Origin: Couchioplanes caeruleus
Lineage (GTDB): Bacteria > Actinomycetota > Actinomycetes > Mycobacteriales > Micromonosporaceae
Length of the DNA stretch: 64,000 bases
Direction of reading: 5' to 3'
Assembly (NCBI RefSeq): GCF_023499255.1
Contig: NZ_CP092183.1
Location: 1,805,501-1,869,500, forward strand
This document shows, one piece after another, positions 53,578 to 63,850 of the stretch (positions are counted from its first letter, which is position 1; each line of letters opens with the position of its first letter). Made by a program: the position numbers and the translations under genes. A model generated the notes under the pieces. It did no database searches and had not been told where the DNA came from. It saw nothing but the letters and a program-made list of their open reading frames with translations.

Positions 53578-54786
53578 TCAGCCGGCCTGTTCGGCCAGAG
53601 CCAGGAACTGCCTCTTGGAGGCGAGCGCCTGCTCGGCCTCCTTGATGCGGCGGCTGTCGCCGGCGGCCTGCGCCCGGGCGAGGCGCTGCTCGGCCTCGGC
53701 CACCTGCTCCCGCATCTGCTGCAGCAGCGGGTTGTCCTGCGGGGTGGTCTTGCGCCACGCCGAGTCCATGGCGACCCGGATGCGCTCCTCGGCGGCGCGC
53801 CAGCGGCGCTCCAGTGAGGCGGCCGACTCGCGGGGCACCCGGCCGGCGTCGTGCCAGGCCGCCTGCAGGTCGCGCAGCCTGTTCTGGGCGCCGCGCGGGT
53901 CCGCGTCGACGTCCACGGCCTCGAGCTCGGCCAGCACCGCCTGCTTCTTCTCCAGGTTGCCCTTGTACTCGGCGTCGCGGGCGGAGAAGACCTCGCTGCG
54001 GCGGGTGAAGAAGGCGTCCTGCGCACCCCGGAAACGTTCCCAGAGCCGCTGCTCGGCCTCCTTGGCCGCGCGCGGCGCGGCCTTCCACTCGTTCATCAGC
54101 TCCTTGAGCCGGGACGCGGTCGGGCCCCACTCCGAGGAGCCGGCGAGGGTCTCCGCCTCCTTGACCAGCTCCTCCTTGGCGGTCTGCGCCTGCTTGCGCT
54201 GGCCGTCGAGGGTGGCGAAGTGGGCGCCGCGGCGGCGGGTGAAGCCGTCGCGGGCGGCCGCGAAGCGCTTCCAGAGCTCACCGTCGGTCTTCTTGTCGAC
54301 GCCGCGGATCGTCTTCCACTCGTCGAGGATCTCCTTGAGCCGGTCGCCCGCGCTCTTCCAGCCGGTCGCCTCGGCGGCGATCTGCTCCGCCTCCTCGACC
54401 AGCGCGGTCTTGCGGGCGAGCGCCTCCGTGCGGGCCACCTCGCGGGCGGCCTTGGCCTCGCCGGCCTTCTCGTCCGCGATCGCGGTGAGCCGGTCCAGGC
54501 GCGCCGCCAGCCCGTCGATGTCGCCGACGACGTGCGCCTCGTCGAGCGTCGCGCGCAGCCGCTTGATGCTGCTCAGCGAGTGCGATGCGTCCGCCGCGCC
54601 GGACTTGAGCCGGGCCTCCACGAGGTCGACCTCGGTGACCAGGTCGGCGAAGCGCCGGGCGAAGTGGGCCAGGCCCTCCTCGGGCGTGCCCGCCTGCCAT
54701 GAGCCGACCACCCGGTCGCCCTCGGCCGTCTTCACGTACACGGTGCCGTCGGCATCCACGCGCCCGAAGGTCGTCCAGTCGTTCAT
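53578..54786 (-). CDS. DUF349 coiled-coil protein
   Basis: A 402-aa, mostly helical protein. About three DUF349 repeats are visible (L-K-E-I-L-D-E-W-K-T-I, L-K-E-L-M-N-E-W-K-A-A, L-R-D-L-Q-A-A-W-H-D-A-G). The N-terminus M-N-D-W-T-T-F-G-R-V-D-A-D-G-T-V-Y-V is conserved with M. tuberculosis Rv2731, which occupies the same position between miaB and miaA. ATG 54786 follows GAGGATGGG, whereas an upstream ATG at 54864 would add unconserved residues. Function unknown. Confidence 0.88.
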   Translation of the reverse strand: MNDWTTFGRVDADGTVYVKTAEGDRVVGSWQAGTPEEGLAHFARRFADLVTEVDLVEARLKSGAADASHSLSSIKRLRATLDEAHVVGDIDGLAARLDRLTAIADEKAGEAKAAREVARTEALARKTALVEEAEQIAAEATGWKSAGDRLKEILDEWKTIRGVDKKTDGELWKRFAAARDGFTRRRGAHFATLDGQRKQAQTAKEELVKEAETLAGSSEWGPTASRLKELMNEWKAAPRAAKEAEQRLWERFRGAQDAFFTRRSEVFSARDAEYKGNLEKKQAVLAELEAVDVDADPRGAQNRLRDLQAAWHDAGRVPRESAASLERRWRAAEERIRVAMDSAWRKTTPQDNPLLQQMREQVAEAEQRLARAQAAGDSRRIKEAEQALASKRQFLALAEQAG

Positions 54787-54947
54787 GAGCCCATCCTCAG
54801 TCTTCCCGGCGTCGCGGGCCTCGCTGCCCTCGACGGCCGCCATGGCGCAGTCGAATGCCATCATTCCATCGGCATTCTTTCTCGCGCATTGTCACAGGTC
54901 CAACCCGGTTCCGGGGAAGCGCCCGAGGATGACCGTGACCAGCCCGT

Positions 54948-54953
54948 TACGGT
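54948..54953 (+). promoter_or_regulatory. -10 box (TACGGT) of the miaA-dapF-GDPD operon
   Basis: TACGGT is followed by 6 nt and the GTG at 54960; no ribosome binding site, so leaderless. Confidence 0.4.
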
Positions 54954-54959
54954 GACTGC

Positions 54960-55883
54960 GTGCCGTTGCTCCCACCCCCCGGAGTGGTCGCCGTCGTCGG
55001 GCCCACCGCCGCCGGCAAGACCGCGCTCAGCCTGGCCCTCGCCCACGCCCTCGGCGGCGAGGTGGTGAACGCGGACTCCATGCAGCTCTACCGCGGGATG
55101 GACATCGGGACCGCGAAACTGCCCCCCGACGAGCGGGAAGGCGTCCCGCACCACGTCCTGGACCTCTGGGACGTCACGTTCCCGGCGAGCGTCGCGGAAT
55201 ACCAGGAGGCGGCCCGGTCGGCCGTGGAGGACATCGCCGCGCGGGGCCGCGTACCCCTCTTGGTCGGGGGTTCGGGGTTGTACGTCCGGGCCGTGCTGGA
55301 GGACTTCGAATTTCCCGGCACGGATCCCGCCATTCGGGAACGCTGGGAGGCGGAGCTCGCCGAGGCGGGCCCGGCGCGGCTGCACGAACGGCTGCGGGAG
55401 GCCGACCCGGAGGCCGCCGCCAAGATCCTTCCGTCCAACGGGCGGCGGATCGTCCGGGCGCTGGAGGTCATCGAGATGACCGGCGCGCCGTTCACCGCGG
55501 CGCTGCCCGAGCCCCGGCCGTACTACGACGCCGTCCAGGTCGGTGTGGACCGGGAGACCGGCGAGCTGGACCGGCGCATCGCCGACCGGGTCGACCTCAT
55601 GTGGGCGGCCGGGCTGGTCGAGGAGGTACGCGCCCTCGACCGCGCCGGCCTGCGCGAGGGGCGTACGGCGAGCCGCGCGCTCGGCTACCAGCAGGCCCTC
55701 GCCCAGCTCGACGGGAGGCTCACCGAGGCGCAGGCACGGGACGAGACCGTACGGGCGACCCGCCGCTTCGTCCGCCGGCAACGCTCCTGGTTCCGTCGCG
55801 ACCCGCGTGTCACCTGGCTCGACGGTGCCTCGCCCACGTGTGTGGAGGACGCGTTGGCGGCCTGTTCGGCGGCTGCGCGATGA
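54960..55883 (+). CDS. miaA: tRNA dimethylallyltransferase
   Basis: A 307-aa enzyme that isopentenylates A37 of tRNAs reading U-starting codons. The P-loop G-P-T-A-A-G-K-T is at 14-21; [17 protein letters not shown] and Y-D-I-type V-P-H-H-V-L-D follow; the R-R-I-V-R-A-L-E-V and S-R-A-L-G-Y-Q-Q motifs are intact. Works before miaB. The stop overlaps dapF as ATGA. Confidence 0.96.
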   Translation: MPLLPPPGVVAVVGPTAAGKTALSLALAHALGGEVVNADSMQLYRGMDIGTAKLPPDEREGVPHHVLDLWDVTFPASVAEYQEAARSAVEDIAARGRVPLLVGGSGLYVRAVLEDFEFPGTDPAIRERWEAELAEAGPARLHERLREADPEAAAKILPSNGRRIVRALEVIEMTGAPFTAALPEPRPYYDAVQVGVDRETGELDRRIADRVDLMWAAGLVEEVRALDRAGLREGRTASRALGYQQALAQLDGRLTEAQARDETVRATRRFVRRQRSWFRRDPRVTWLDGASPTCVEDALAACSAAAR

Positions 55884-56737
55884 TGGAGCGCGTGTTGTTC
55901 ACCAAGGGCCACGGCACCGGCAACGACTTCGTCATCCTTCCCGACCCGGACGGGGCGCTCGATCTGACACCGTCGCTCGTCGCGGCGCTGTGCGACCGCC
56001 ACCGCGGCATCGGCGCGGACGGCGTCCTGCGGGTCGTGCGCGCCGCCAAGCACCCGGACGGCGCGGGCCACGCGGCCGAAGCCGAGTGGTTCATGGACTA
56101 CTGGAACTCCGACGGGTCCGCGGCCGAGATGTGCGGCAACGGGGTCCGGGTCTTCACCCGCTACCTGCTCAGCGAGGGTCTCGCGACGGCCGGCCCGGAG
56201 GGCCTCCCGGTCGCCACCCGCGCCGGCGTCGTGCGCGCGCTGATCGAGGGCCCGCTCATCTCCGTCCACATGAGGACCCCCGAGGTGTACGCCGCCGGCA
56301 CCGCGACCGTCGGCCCGCTGACCATGCCGGGCATGGCCGTGAACTGCGGCAACCCGCACCTGGTCAGCGCGCTGCACGACGGGGTGGAGCTGGCGGCGCT
56401 GGACCTGCACGTGGCGCCGGGCTACGACCCGGCCCTGTTCCCCGAGGGCGTCAACGTCGAGTTCACCACCCCGGGCGAGCCCGTCGACGGCACCGACCTG
56501 CACGTGCACATGCGGGTCTACGAGCGCGGCTCGGCCGAGACGCTGTCCTGCGGCTCCGGGGCCCTGGCGGTCGGGGCCGTGGCGCTGCGCGACGCCGGCC
56601 TGGCCACGGGAGTGGTCGCGGTGGACCTCCCGGGCGGGCGGCTCACCGTCACCGCCGACGGCGAGGGCCGCTGGTGGCTGGCCGGGCCGGCGGTGCTCGT
56701 CGCCACCGGCGAGGTCGACGTGAGGGCGCTCGGCTGA
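55880..56737 (+). CDS. dapF: Diaminopimelate epimerase
   Basis: A 285-aa PLP-independent epimerase that converts LL- to meso-diaminopimelate for peptidoglycan and lysine. The two catalytic cysteines are C85 (M-C-G-N-G-V-R) and C224 (S-C-G-S-G). G-H-G-T-G-N-D-F near the N-terminus is typical. ATG 55880 overlaps the miaA stop; a second ATG follows immediately. The stop overlaps the GDPD start by one base (TGATG). It completes the pathway begun by dapA at the left end. Confidence 0.96.
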   Translation: MMERVLFTKGHGTGNDFVILPDPDGALDLTPSLVAALCDRHRGIGADGVLRVVRAAKHPDGAGHAAEAEWFMDYWNSDGSAAEMCGNGVRVFTRYLLSEGLATAGPEGLPVATRAGVVRALIEGPLISVHMRTPEVYAAGTATVGPLTMPGMAVNCGNPHLVSALHDGVELAALDLHVAPGYDPALFPEGVNVEFTTPGEPVDGTDLHVHMRVYERGSAETLSCGSGALAVGAVALRDAGLATGVVAVDLPGGRLTVTADGEGRWWLAGPAVLVATGEVDVRALG

Positions 56738-57558
56738 TGGCGGCGCTGCACCGCGTGGCGCACCGCGGATATTCCGCCGTCGCGCCCGAGAACACCCTGC
56801 CCGCCTTCGCCGCGGGCGTCCTCGCCGGCGCCACGTTCATCGAGTTCGACGTCCGTACGACCGCCGACGGCGTACCCGTGGTCATCCACGACCGCACGGT
56901 CGACCGGACGACGGACGGCTCCGGCAAGGTCTGGGAGCTCACCCTCGACGAGATCGCGCGGCTGGACGCGGGCTCCTGGTTCTCCCCGGCGTACGCGGGG
57001 ATCGGCGTGCCCCGGCTGAGCGAGGTGCTGGAGCTGCTGCGCCCGCACGCCGTCCTCGCCGACGAGGCGGAGCAGGCCGGCGTCACGCCGTCGGTGGCGC
57101 CGCGGGTCGAGCTGCTGCTGGAGATCAAGCCGCCCGCCACGCTCGAACAGGTAAAGGTCATCCTCGGCCAGGTCGCCGACGCGGGGCTGCTCGCCCGTAC
57201 GGTCGTGCAGAGCTTCGACCCGGCGATCGTGCGTCTCGCCGGTGAGGCCGCCCCGGACGTGCGCCGGGGCCTGCTGCGCGACGGCTTCGACACCTCCCAG
57301 GTCGAGGTGGCCGGTGAGCTGGGTGTCTCCTACTGCAACCCGTCCATGAACGCGGTGCTCGGCTCACCGGAGACAGTCGCCGCGCTGGCGGACGCCGGGG
57401 TGGCTGTCATGCCCTGGACGGCCAACGACATCGCGCTCTGGCCGGACCTGGTCCAGGCCGGTGTGGCCGGGCTCATCACCGACCACACCGGGGAGCTCAC
57501 GGGCTGGGCCGCCGGACGTCAGAAGGTCTCCGCCGGGGCCTGGTCCAGCTCGGCCTGA
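56737..57558 (+). CDS. Glycerophosphodiester phosphodiesterase
   Basis: A 273-aa cytosolic GDPD TIM barrel that hydrolyses glycerophosphodiesters to glycerol 3-phosphate. H9-R10-G-Y, P-E-N-T, E-F-D-V-R and H-D-R-T-V-D-R-T-T-D-G supply the metal and catalytic residues. L-L-E-I-K-P contains the later glutamate and lysine. Translation is coupled to dapF. The final 40 bp overlap the 3' end of the convergent malic enzyme gene. Confidence 0.93.
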   Translation: MAALHRVAHRGYSAVAPENTLPAFAAGVLAGATFIEFDVRTTADGVPVVIHDRTVDRTTDGSGKVWELTLDEIARLDAGSWFSPAYAGIGVPRLSEVLELLRPHAVLADEAEQAGVTPSVAPRVELLLEIKPPATLEQVKVILGQVADAGLLARTVVQSFDPAIVRLAGEAAPDVRRGLLRDGFDTSQVEVAGELGVSYCNPSMNAVLGSPETVAALADAGVAVMPWTANDIALWPDLVQAGVAGLITDHTGELTGWAAGRQKVSAGAWSSSA

Positions 57559-58979
57559 GGCACCGCCGCCTGGTTCTGCGGGGGCGGGCTGCCCTTGACG
57601 GTCGCGCGGATGGCCGCGGCCACGGCCGGGGTCACGCGCGCGTCGAACACGCTGGGGATGATCACCGTCGGGTTGATCTTCTCCTCGCCGACCACGTTCG
57701 CGATGGCCATCGCCGCGGCGAGCGCCATCTCCTCGGTGAACTCCTCGGCGGCCACGTCGAGCATGCCGCGGAAGACGCCCGGGAACGCCAGCACGTTGTT
57801 GATCTGGTTGGGCTGGTCGGAGCGGCCGGTTGCCACGACGGCGGCGTGCTTGCGGGCCTCCCGCGGGTCCACCTCCGGGTCCGGGTTCGCCAGCGCGAAG
57901 ACGATCGACTTGTCGGCCATCTGGGCGATGTCGTCGCCGGTCAGCAGGTTCGGGGCGCTGACCCCGATGAAGACGTCCGCCCCGACGATCGCGCCCGGGA
58001 GGTCACCCGAGTAGTTGTCCCGGTTGGTGTTCTCCACCAGCCATTCCCACGTCGGGTTCAGGTCGTCCATGCCGCGGTGCAGCGCGCCCCTGCGGTCGTA
58101 CGCGATGATGTCGCCCACGCCCTGACGCAGCAGCAGCTTCATGATCGCCGTACCCGCGGCACCCGCGCCCGACACGACGACCTTGACGTCCGCCAGGTTC
58201 TTGCCGACCACCCGCAGCGCGTTCGTCAGCGCGGCCAGCACGCAGATCGCGGTGCCGTGCTGGTCGTCGTGGAAGACCGGGATGTCCAGCAGCTCGCGCA
58301 GCCGCATCTCGATCTCGAAGCACCGCGGCGCCGCGATGTCCTCGAGGTTGATCCCCCCGTACGCCGGCGCGATCGCCTTCACGATGCTGACGATCTCGTC
58401 GGTGTCCTGGGTGTCGAGCACCACCGGCCAGGCGTCCACGCCACCGAACCGCTTGAAGAGCGCCGCCTTGCCCTCCATCACCGGCATCGCCGCGGCCGGG
58501 CCGATGTTGCCCAGCCCGAGGACCGCGGAGCCGTCGCTGACCACCGCGACCGTGTTGCGCTTGATGGTCAGCCGGCGCGCGTCGGCGGGGTTCTCCGCGA
58601 TGGCCATGCAGACCCGCGCCACGCCCGGCGTGTACGCCCGCGACAGCTCGTCACGGTTGCGCAGCGCGACCTTGGACGACACCTCGATCTTGCCGCCGAG
58701 GTGCAGCAGGAACGTACGGTCGGACACCTTCCGCACGTCCACGCCGTCCTGTTCCTCCAGGTTCTTGACGACCTGGTCGGCGTGGGTGGAGTCGGCGGTG
58801 TCGCAGGTGAGGTCGACGAGGACCCGGCCGGGGTCGGAGTCCACCACGTCGAGGGCCGTCACGATCGCGCCCGCCTCACCCACACAGGTGGTGAGCCGGC
58901 CGATGGACGAGGCGTCGGCGGTCACGGCGATCCGGATCGTGATCGAGAATCCTGCGCTGGGCAGGCGGGTGGTCACCAC
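57519..58979 (-). CDS. NAD-dependent malic enzyme with N-terminal ACT domain
   Basis: A 486-aa oxidative decarboxylase (malate to pyruvate). An ACT regulatory domain (residues about 12-90) precedes the malic enzyme core: the Y-T-P-G-V-A-R region with catalytic Tyr, the K in G-K-A-A-L-F-K, metal ligands in F-H-D-D-Q-H-G-T-A and the Rossmann motif G-A-G-A-A-G-T-A. GTG 58979 has GGAGGG 6 nt upstream; earlier starts (ATG 59042) lack one. Length fits the bacterial small-subunit type plus ACT. Convergent overlap with the GDPD gene (40 bp). Confidence 0.93.
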   Translation of the reverse strand: MVTTRLPSAGFSITIRIAVTADASSIGRLTTCVGEAGAIVTALDVVDSDPGRVLVDLTCDTADSTHADQVVKNLEEQDGVDVRKVSDRTFLLHLGGKIEVSSKVALRNRDELSRAYTPGVARVCMAIAENPADARRLTIKRNTVAVVSDGSAVLGLGNIGPAAAMPVMEGKAALFKRFGGVDAWPVVLDTQDTDEIVSIVKAIAPAYGGINLEDIAAPRCFEIEMRLRELLDIPVFHDDQHGTAICVLAALTNALRVVGKNLADVKVVVSGAGAAGTAIMKLLLRQGVGDIIAYDRRGALHRGMDDLNPTWEWLVENTNRDNYSGDLPGAIVGADVFIGVSAPNLLTGDDIAQMADKSIVFALANPDPEVDPREARKHAAVVATGRSDQPNQINNVLAFPGVFRGMLDVAAEEFTEEMALAAAMAIANVVGEEKINPTVIIPSVFDARVTPAVAAAIRATVKGSPPPQNQAAVPQAELDQAPAETF

Positions 58980-59152
58980 GGGAGTCCCTCCGTCGTTGGC
59001 GGGTGAGTATCCGCATTGTTGCGCTTCCGGAATATCGGGGGCCATCGCGGTGGTTACTGAAGAGTCAGACACTCCTGCGACAACGCCCAGCCCGGTTATG
59101 TGGATGCGCCGCCCGCGATGGCGTGCCACGATCGGGCTGAGGAGGTCACCTT

Positions 59153-60550
59153 TTGCGAACTGAGCTTTTCGAACCCGACGTCACCACCGGTGAGCTGGAA
59201 CTCGAGGAACGGCACTCGCTACGGCGCGTCGCCGGCCTCTCCACCGAGCTCACGGACATCACCGAGGTCGAGTACAGGCAGCTGCGGCTCGAGCGAGTAG
59301 TCCTGGTCGGCGTCTGGACCGAGGGCAGCGTCTCCGACGCCGAGAACTCGCTGACCGAGCTGGCGGCGCTGGCCGAGACGGCCGGCTCCCAGGTGCTCGA
59401 AGGCCTCATCCAACGACGTTCCCGCCCGGACTCGGCCACCTTCATCGGCCGCGGCAAGGTCGACGAACTGCGCGACGTGGTCATCTCCACGGGCGCCGAC
59501 ACCGTCATCTGCGACGGCGAGTTGTCGCCGTCCCAGCTGCGCAATCTCGAGCAGAAGACCAAGGTCAAGGTCGTCGACCGTACGGCGCTGATCCTCGACA
59601 TCTTCGCCCAGCACGCGAAGAGCAAGGAAGGTAAGGCGCAGGTCGAGCTGGCCCAGCTGCAGTACCTGCTGCCCCGGCTGCGAGGCTGGGGTGAGTCGCT
59701 CTCCCGGCAGGGCGGTGGAGCCGGTGGCGGTTCGGGCGGCGGTGGCGTGGGCACCCGTGGTCCCGGTGAGACGAAGCTGGAAACCGACCGGCGCCGGATC
59801 AACCACCGCATCGCGAAGCTGCGGCGGGAGATCAAGGCGATGCGGACCGTACGCCAGACGAAGCGGTCCCGCCGTTCGACCAGCGGCGTCCCGGCCGTGG
59901 CGATCGCCGGTTACACCAACGCCGGCAAGTCGAGCCTGCTCAACCGGCTGACGTCGGCGGGCGTGCTGGTGGAGGACGCCCTGTTCGCCACCCTCGACCC
60001 GACGACCCGGCGCACGGCCGCCGAGGACGGGCGCGTGTTCACGCTCTCCGACACGGTCGGCTTCGTCCGGCACCTGCCCCACCAGATCGTCGAGGCGTTC
60101 CGCTCGACGCTGGAGGAGGTGTCGTACGCGGACCTCGTCGTGCACGTCGTCGACGGCGCCCACCCCGACCCCGAGGGTCAGGTCACGGCCGTACGGGAGG
60201 TGCTGGGTGAGGTCGGCGCCGACCGGATCCCGGAGCTCCTCGTGGTCAACAAGGTCGACGCCGCGGACGAGGAGACGATGCTGCGGCTCAAGCGCACGTG
60301 GCCCGACGCGATCTTCGTCTCGGCCCGCTCCGGGCTGGGCATCGCCGAGCTGCACGCGGCCATCGCGCAGCGGCTGCCACGGCCGGCGGTGGACCTGCGG
60401 GTGATCCTCCCGTACGACCGGGGCGACCTCGTGGCCCGCATCCACCGGCGTGGACAGGTCCTGGACACCCGGCACACCGACGAGGGCTCCGAGCTCCGCG
60501 TACGGGTGGACGAGCAGCTCGCCGCCGAGCTGGCGCCTTACCGGGCATAA
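59153..60550 (+). CDS. hflX: Ribosome-splitting GTPase HflX
   Basis: A 465-aa GTPase that rescues or splits stalled ribosomes. The N-terminal HflX domain contains F-I-G-R-G-K-V-D-E-L. A Gly-rich loop (G-G-G-A-G-G-G-S-G-G-G-G) precedes R-G-P-G-E-T-K-L-E-T-D-R-R. The G domain has G1 G-Y-T-N-A-G-K-S near 253-261, D-T-V-G-F and N-K-V-D. TTG start at 59153 with GGAGGT 6 nt upstream; no nearby ATG or GTG in frame fits the site. In mycobacteria hflX also follows miaA-dapF. Confidence 0.95.
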   Translation: MRTELFEPDVTTGELELEERHSLRRVAGLSTELTDITEVEYRQLRLERVVLVGVWTEGSVSDAENSLTELAALAETAGSQVLEGLIQRRSRPDSATFIGRGKVDELRDVVISTGADTVICDGELSPSQLRNLEQKTKVKVVDRTALILDIFAQHAKSKEGKAQVELAQLQYLLPRLRGWGESLSRQGGGAGGGSGGGGVGTRGPGETKLETDRRRINHRIAKLRREIKAMRTVRQTKRSRRSTSGVPAVAIAGYTNAGKSSLLNRLTSAGVLVEDALFATLDPTTRRTAAEDGRVFTLSDTVGFVRHLPHQIVEAFRSTLEEVSYADLVVHVVDGAHPDPEGQVTAVREVLGEVGADRIPELLVVNKVDAADEETMLRLKRTWPDAIFVSARSGLGIAELHAAIAQRLPRPAVDLRVILPYDRGDLVARIHRRGQVLDTRHTDEGSELRVRVDEQLAAELAPYRA

Positions 60551-60560
60551 CAGCACATCA

Positions 60561-60604
60561 AGGGCGCGCCGCTCTCCCGTGTGGACGGGGGAGCGGCGCG
60601 CCTT
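60561..60604 (+). terminator. Hairpin terminator after hflX
   Basis: A 16-bp core stem (60563-60578 with 60587-60602, one G-T pair) with an 8-nt loop, extendable by one wobble and one A-T pair, 12 bp after the hflX stop, followed by TTCTGCG. Confidence 0.8.
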
Positions 60605-60774
60605 CTGCGTATCTCCCTGGGTTACCGGCGGCCGCACCGCGGCCGGCGAGGACCGGAGGCGCGGCGCTTCCGGAGGGGGCGCCGGCGGCTGCTGTTCCGG
60701 GCGGCGCGGCCCGTCCCACCAGGCTTGATCCACGCGTAACACCGGCGCGCGACACCGCATGCGACACTGATCGG

Positions 60775-62799
60775 ATGCGGCGTCTCGTGTTCCCGGTCAT
60801 CCTCGCCTCCGGGCTTGTGATGTTGGGGGCCGTGCCCGCCTCCGCCGAACCGGCCCCCGCGGCCACCCAGGCGAAGGCTGCGGCCGGCAAGAAGGTGTGC
60901 AAGGTCACCGATCCGCTCCTCAACGAGCTTTCCGGCATCGTGGCGACCGACGACGGCTACGTCGTCATCAACGACGGCACGGACAGCTCGGCCCGCGAGA
61001 AGGTGTTCTTCCTCAACGGGCAGTGCGACATCACCCAGCGGATCCCCTTCAGCGGCCGAGGGCCGGCGGACACCGAGGACATGATCCTGGCGCCGGGCGG
61101 CAAGACGCTGTGGATCGCGGACACCGGCGACAACGGCGTACGCGCGAAGCCCGCCACCCACCGCGACACCATCAGCGTCTGGACCATGCCGGCCGACGGA
61201 TCCAAGGAACCGAAGATCCACCGCCTGGCGTACCCGGACGGCGACTACCACGACGCCGAGGCGCTGCTCCTCGACGGCAAGGGCGAGCCGCTGATCATCA
61301 CCAAGGAGCTCGTCGGCCCGGCACAGATCTACGCGCCGGCGGCCGCCCTCAAGTCGAACAACACCGAGGGCGTCCCGCTGAAGAAGGTCGGCCAGGTCGA
61401 GCTGCCGCGGACGTCCACCCCCGGCACCGCCTTCGCCCGGCTCGCGCAGGGCGTCGTCACGGGCGCCGCGATGTCGCCGGACGGCAAGAAGGTCGTGCTG
61501 CGGACGTACCTCGACGCCTTCGAATGGGATGTCACCAACGGTGACGTGCTCGCCGCGCTGAAGAACAAGCCGCGCCAGACCGGCCTGCCCAACGAGCCGT
61601 TCGGCGAGGCCATCACCTACAGCCCGGACGGCAAGACCTTCGCCACGGTGTCCGACTTCGGCGACATCGAGGAGGAGGACGCGACCAACTACATCCTCCG
61701 CTACACCCCGGCCACGCAGGTCTTCACGGCCGACGCGGGTGCCGCCGGGGACGCCGCGAAGGACAAGGGCCCCAGCTGGTTCTCGCAGCTCAGCCTCTCC
61801 GACATCACGTACCTGGTAGGAGCCGTCGGCGTCCTCGGCGCCCTGCTCGTCGGCGCGGGCATCTTCGGCATCGTCCGCTCCCGCAAGAAGCCCCGCCCGG
61901 AACCGGACGACATCGACGACGAACCGACCGGCCCCAAGCCCAGCGACGCCGCGACCGAACTCCTCGCCGTCGGCGGCCCGCCGCGAACCTCGGGAGCGGC
62001 ATCCGGCCCCGTGTACGGAGCCAAACCCCCGCAGAAGGGCGGCGTGTACGGAGCAGGCGGCGCCCGCCCGCCCGCCGCGCCTCCCGGCCGCCCCGGTGTG
62101 ACGCCCCCGGGCGCCGCGCCTGCAGGCCGGCCCGGTGCCGCGCCGGCCGGCCGGCCGGGTGCCGTTCAGCCCGGTCGTCCGGGTGCTGCCCAGCCGGGTC
62201 GTCCGGGTGGCGCTCAGCCGGGCCGACCCGGCGGTGGTCAGCCGGCTCGGCCTGCTGGTGGTCAGCCGGCTCGGCCTGCTGGTGGTCAGCCGGCTCGGCC
62301 TGCTGGTGGTCAGCCGGCTCGGCCTGCTGGTGGTCAGCCGGCTCGGCCTGCTGGTGGTCAGCCGGCTCGGCCTGCTGGTGGTCAGCCGGCTCGGCCTGCT
62401 GGTGGTCAGCCGGCTCGGCCTGCTGGTGGTCAGCCGGCCCGGCCTGCTGGTGGTCAGCCGGCCCGGCCTGCTGGTGGTCAGCCGGCCCGGCCTGCTGGTG
62501 GTCAGCCGGCCCGGCCTGCTGGTGGTCAGCCGGCTCGCCCCGCCGGCGGTGCGCCGGTGCGGCCGGGTCAGGGCGGTCAGCCCCGGCCCGCGGGCGGCGG
62601 CGGTTCAGGCCGGCCCGGCGGAGGTGTCTACGGCGCCCCGCCCCCGCCCCCACCGGGCGGCGGCCGTCAGCAGAGCACGGGCTCGCCCCGCCCCGCCGGC
62701 TTCTTCGGCACGCAGGGCAACGCCCCGTCCCGCCCGAACGGCGCGATGAACACCGGCACGCCGTACGGCCGCGACGGCCGTTACTCGCAGGGCCGCTGA
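60775..62799 (+). CDS. Secreted beta-propeller-like membrane protein with a 13-fold GGQPARPA tail
   Basis: A 674-aa protein. A signal peptide (1-24, A-S-A-E) is followed by an extracytoplasmic domain (about 40-325) with repeated blade-like pieces (L-N-E-L-S-G-I-V-A-T, D-T-E-D-M-I-L-A-P-G-G-K-T-L-W-I-A-D-T-G-D-N, D-A-E-A-L-L-L-D). These resemble esterase-like/SdiA-regulated propellers. One transmembrane helix lies near 345-368 (Y-L-V-G-A-V-G-V-L-G), then a cytosolic tail of about 300 residues rich in Pro/Gly/Ala/Arg with thirteen 8-residue repeats. The propeller call is tentative. ATG 60775 was chosen as the signal-peptide start. Confidence 0.78.
   Translation: MRRLVFPVILASGLVMLGAVPASAEPAPAATQAKAAAGKKVCKVTDPLLNELSGIVATDDGYVVINDGTDSSAREKVFFLNGQCDITQRIPFSGRGPADTEDMILAPGGKTLWIADTGDNGVRAKPATHRDTISVWTMPADGSKEPKIHRLAYPDGDYHDAEALLLDGKGEPLIITKELVGPAQIYAPAAALKSNNTEGVPLKKVGQVELPRTSTPGTAFARLAQGVVTGAAMSPDGKKVVLRTYLDAFEWDVTNGDVLAALKNKPRQTGLPNEPFGEAITYSPDGKTFATVSDFGDIEEEDATNYILRYTPATQVFTADAGAAGDAAKDKGPSWFSQLSLSDITYLVGAVGVLGALLVGAGIFGIVRSRKKPRPEPDDIDDEPTGPKPSDAATELLAVGGPPRTSGAASGPVYGAKPPQKGGVYGAGGARPPAAPPGRPGVTPPGAAPAGRPGAAPAGRPGAVQPGRPGAAQPGRPGGAQPGRPGGGQPARPAGGQPARPAGGQPARPAGGQPARPAGGQPARPAGGQPARPAGGQPARPAGGQPARPAGGQPARPAGGQPARPAGGQPARPAGGQPARPAGGQPARPAGGAPVRPGQGGQPRPAGGGGSGRPGGGVYGAPPPPPPGGGRQQSTGSPRPAGFFGTQGNAPSRPNGAMNTGTPYGRDGRYSQGR
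62236..62547. repeat. Coding tandem repeat, 24-bp unit, 13 copies
   Basis: Units of GGTCAGCCGGCTCGGCCTGC pattern, encoding G-Q-P-A-R-P-A-G. The first copies are nearly identical; four later copies share a CTC to CCC change (R-synonymous region), and the last is diverged. Related 18-30-bp words precede the array. Confidence 0.92.
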
Positions 62800-62857
62800 C
62801 ACCGGCGAACCGCAGTCCTGATGCTGCGGCCGCGCCCGCAGCAAGGCCACGGACGAC

Positions 62858-62895
62858 GCGACGGCCGGTCCACCACCCGGTGGGCCGGCCGTCGC
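62858..62895. terminator. Bidirectional terminator between the repeat-tailed protein and lexA
   Basis: A 17-bp stem (62858-62874 with 62879-62895, one G-T pair) with a 4-nt loop in the 145-bp gap between convergent genes. Confidence 0.8.
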
Positions 62896-62944
62896 CGTGT
62901 CGTTGCACCCCTCGCGGGGCGGTCGTTCTTGCCCGACGCGCCCG

Positions 62945-63742
62945 TCAGACGCGGCGCAGCACCGCCACGACCCGGCCCATGATGGTCGCGTCGTCGCCGG
63001 GGATCGGGTCGAACGCCGGGTTCGCCGGCATCAGCCACACGTGCCCGTCGCGTTGCCGGTAGCTCTTCACCGTGGCCTCGCCGTCGATCATCGCGGCGAC
63101 GATGTCACCGACGTTCGCCGTCGGCTGCTGGCGGACCACCACCCAGTCGCCGTTGCAGATCGCCGCGTCGATCATCGAGTCGCCCTTGACCTCGAGCATG
63201 AAGACCTCGCCCTCGCCGACGAGCTCGCGCGGCAGCGGGAAGAACTCCTCCACCGCCTGCTCGGCCAGGATCGGCCCACCGGCCGCGATGCGGCCCACGA
63301 GCGGAACGTACGCCGGGGTCGGGCGCGCCGACCGCAGCGTCTCGTCGTCGACCATGTCGCTCGGCGAGCGCACGTCCACGGCGCGCGGGCGGTTGGGGTC
63401 GCGGCGCAGGAAGCCCTTCTTCTCGAGCTCCTTCAGCTGGTACGCGACGCTCGACGGGGAGACCAGCCCGACCGCCTCGCCGATCTCGCGGACGCTCGGG
63501 GGATAGCCGTACCGCTCCACCCAGTCCTTGATGAACTCGAGGATCCGGCGTTGCCGGGCCGTCAGATCGGCAGTGACCAGATCCGGGAACTGGCTGACCA
63601 CCGGGGTGACCGACCGCAGCTGCGGCGCGTCCGCGGCGCGGGAGCGGGCCGGGGAACGACGGCGCAGGGCCGCCCTGGCGCCCGCGGCCTCAAGCTTGGA
63701 GTCCTTCTGGTCTTGCCGGATCGTCCGGTCGTCGCTCGACAC
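62945..63742 (-). CDS. lexA: SOS repressor LexA
   Basis: A 265-aa repressor and self-cleaving S24 protease. A basic N-terminal extension of about 55 residues precedes the winged-helix domain ([18 protein letters not shown]). The cleavage bond is A154-G155 (R-I-A-A-G-G-P); the catalytic dyad is S189 (K-G-D-S-M) and K226 (A-T-V-K-S). GTG 63742 has AAGGAGGG 7 nt upstream; a GTG at 63949 would read through the promoter. Targets in this window should include recA and lexA itself. Confidence 0.96.
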   Translation of the reverse strand: MSSDDRTIRQDQKDSKLEAAGARAALRRRSPARSRAADAPQLRSVTPVVSQFPDLVTADLTARQRRILEFIKDWVERYGYPPSVREIGEAVGLVSPSSVAYQLKELEKKGFLRRDPNRPRAVDVRSPSDMVDDETLRSARPTPAYVPLVGRIAAGGPILAEQAVEEFFPLPRELVGEGEVFMLEVKGDSMIDAAICNGDWVVVRQQPTANVGDIVAAMIDGEATVKSYRQRDGHVWLMPANPAFDPIPGDDATIMGRVVAVLRRV

Positions 63743-63850
63743 GTCCGCCCTCCTTGTCGGCCACGGCCTCGACGGCACGTGGTCTGCTCGCGGAGCCGGA
63801 CGGAAGTCGTGGGGATGGACTCGCGCCCGGCTGACCCCTCTTGATGTAGG

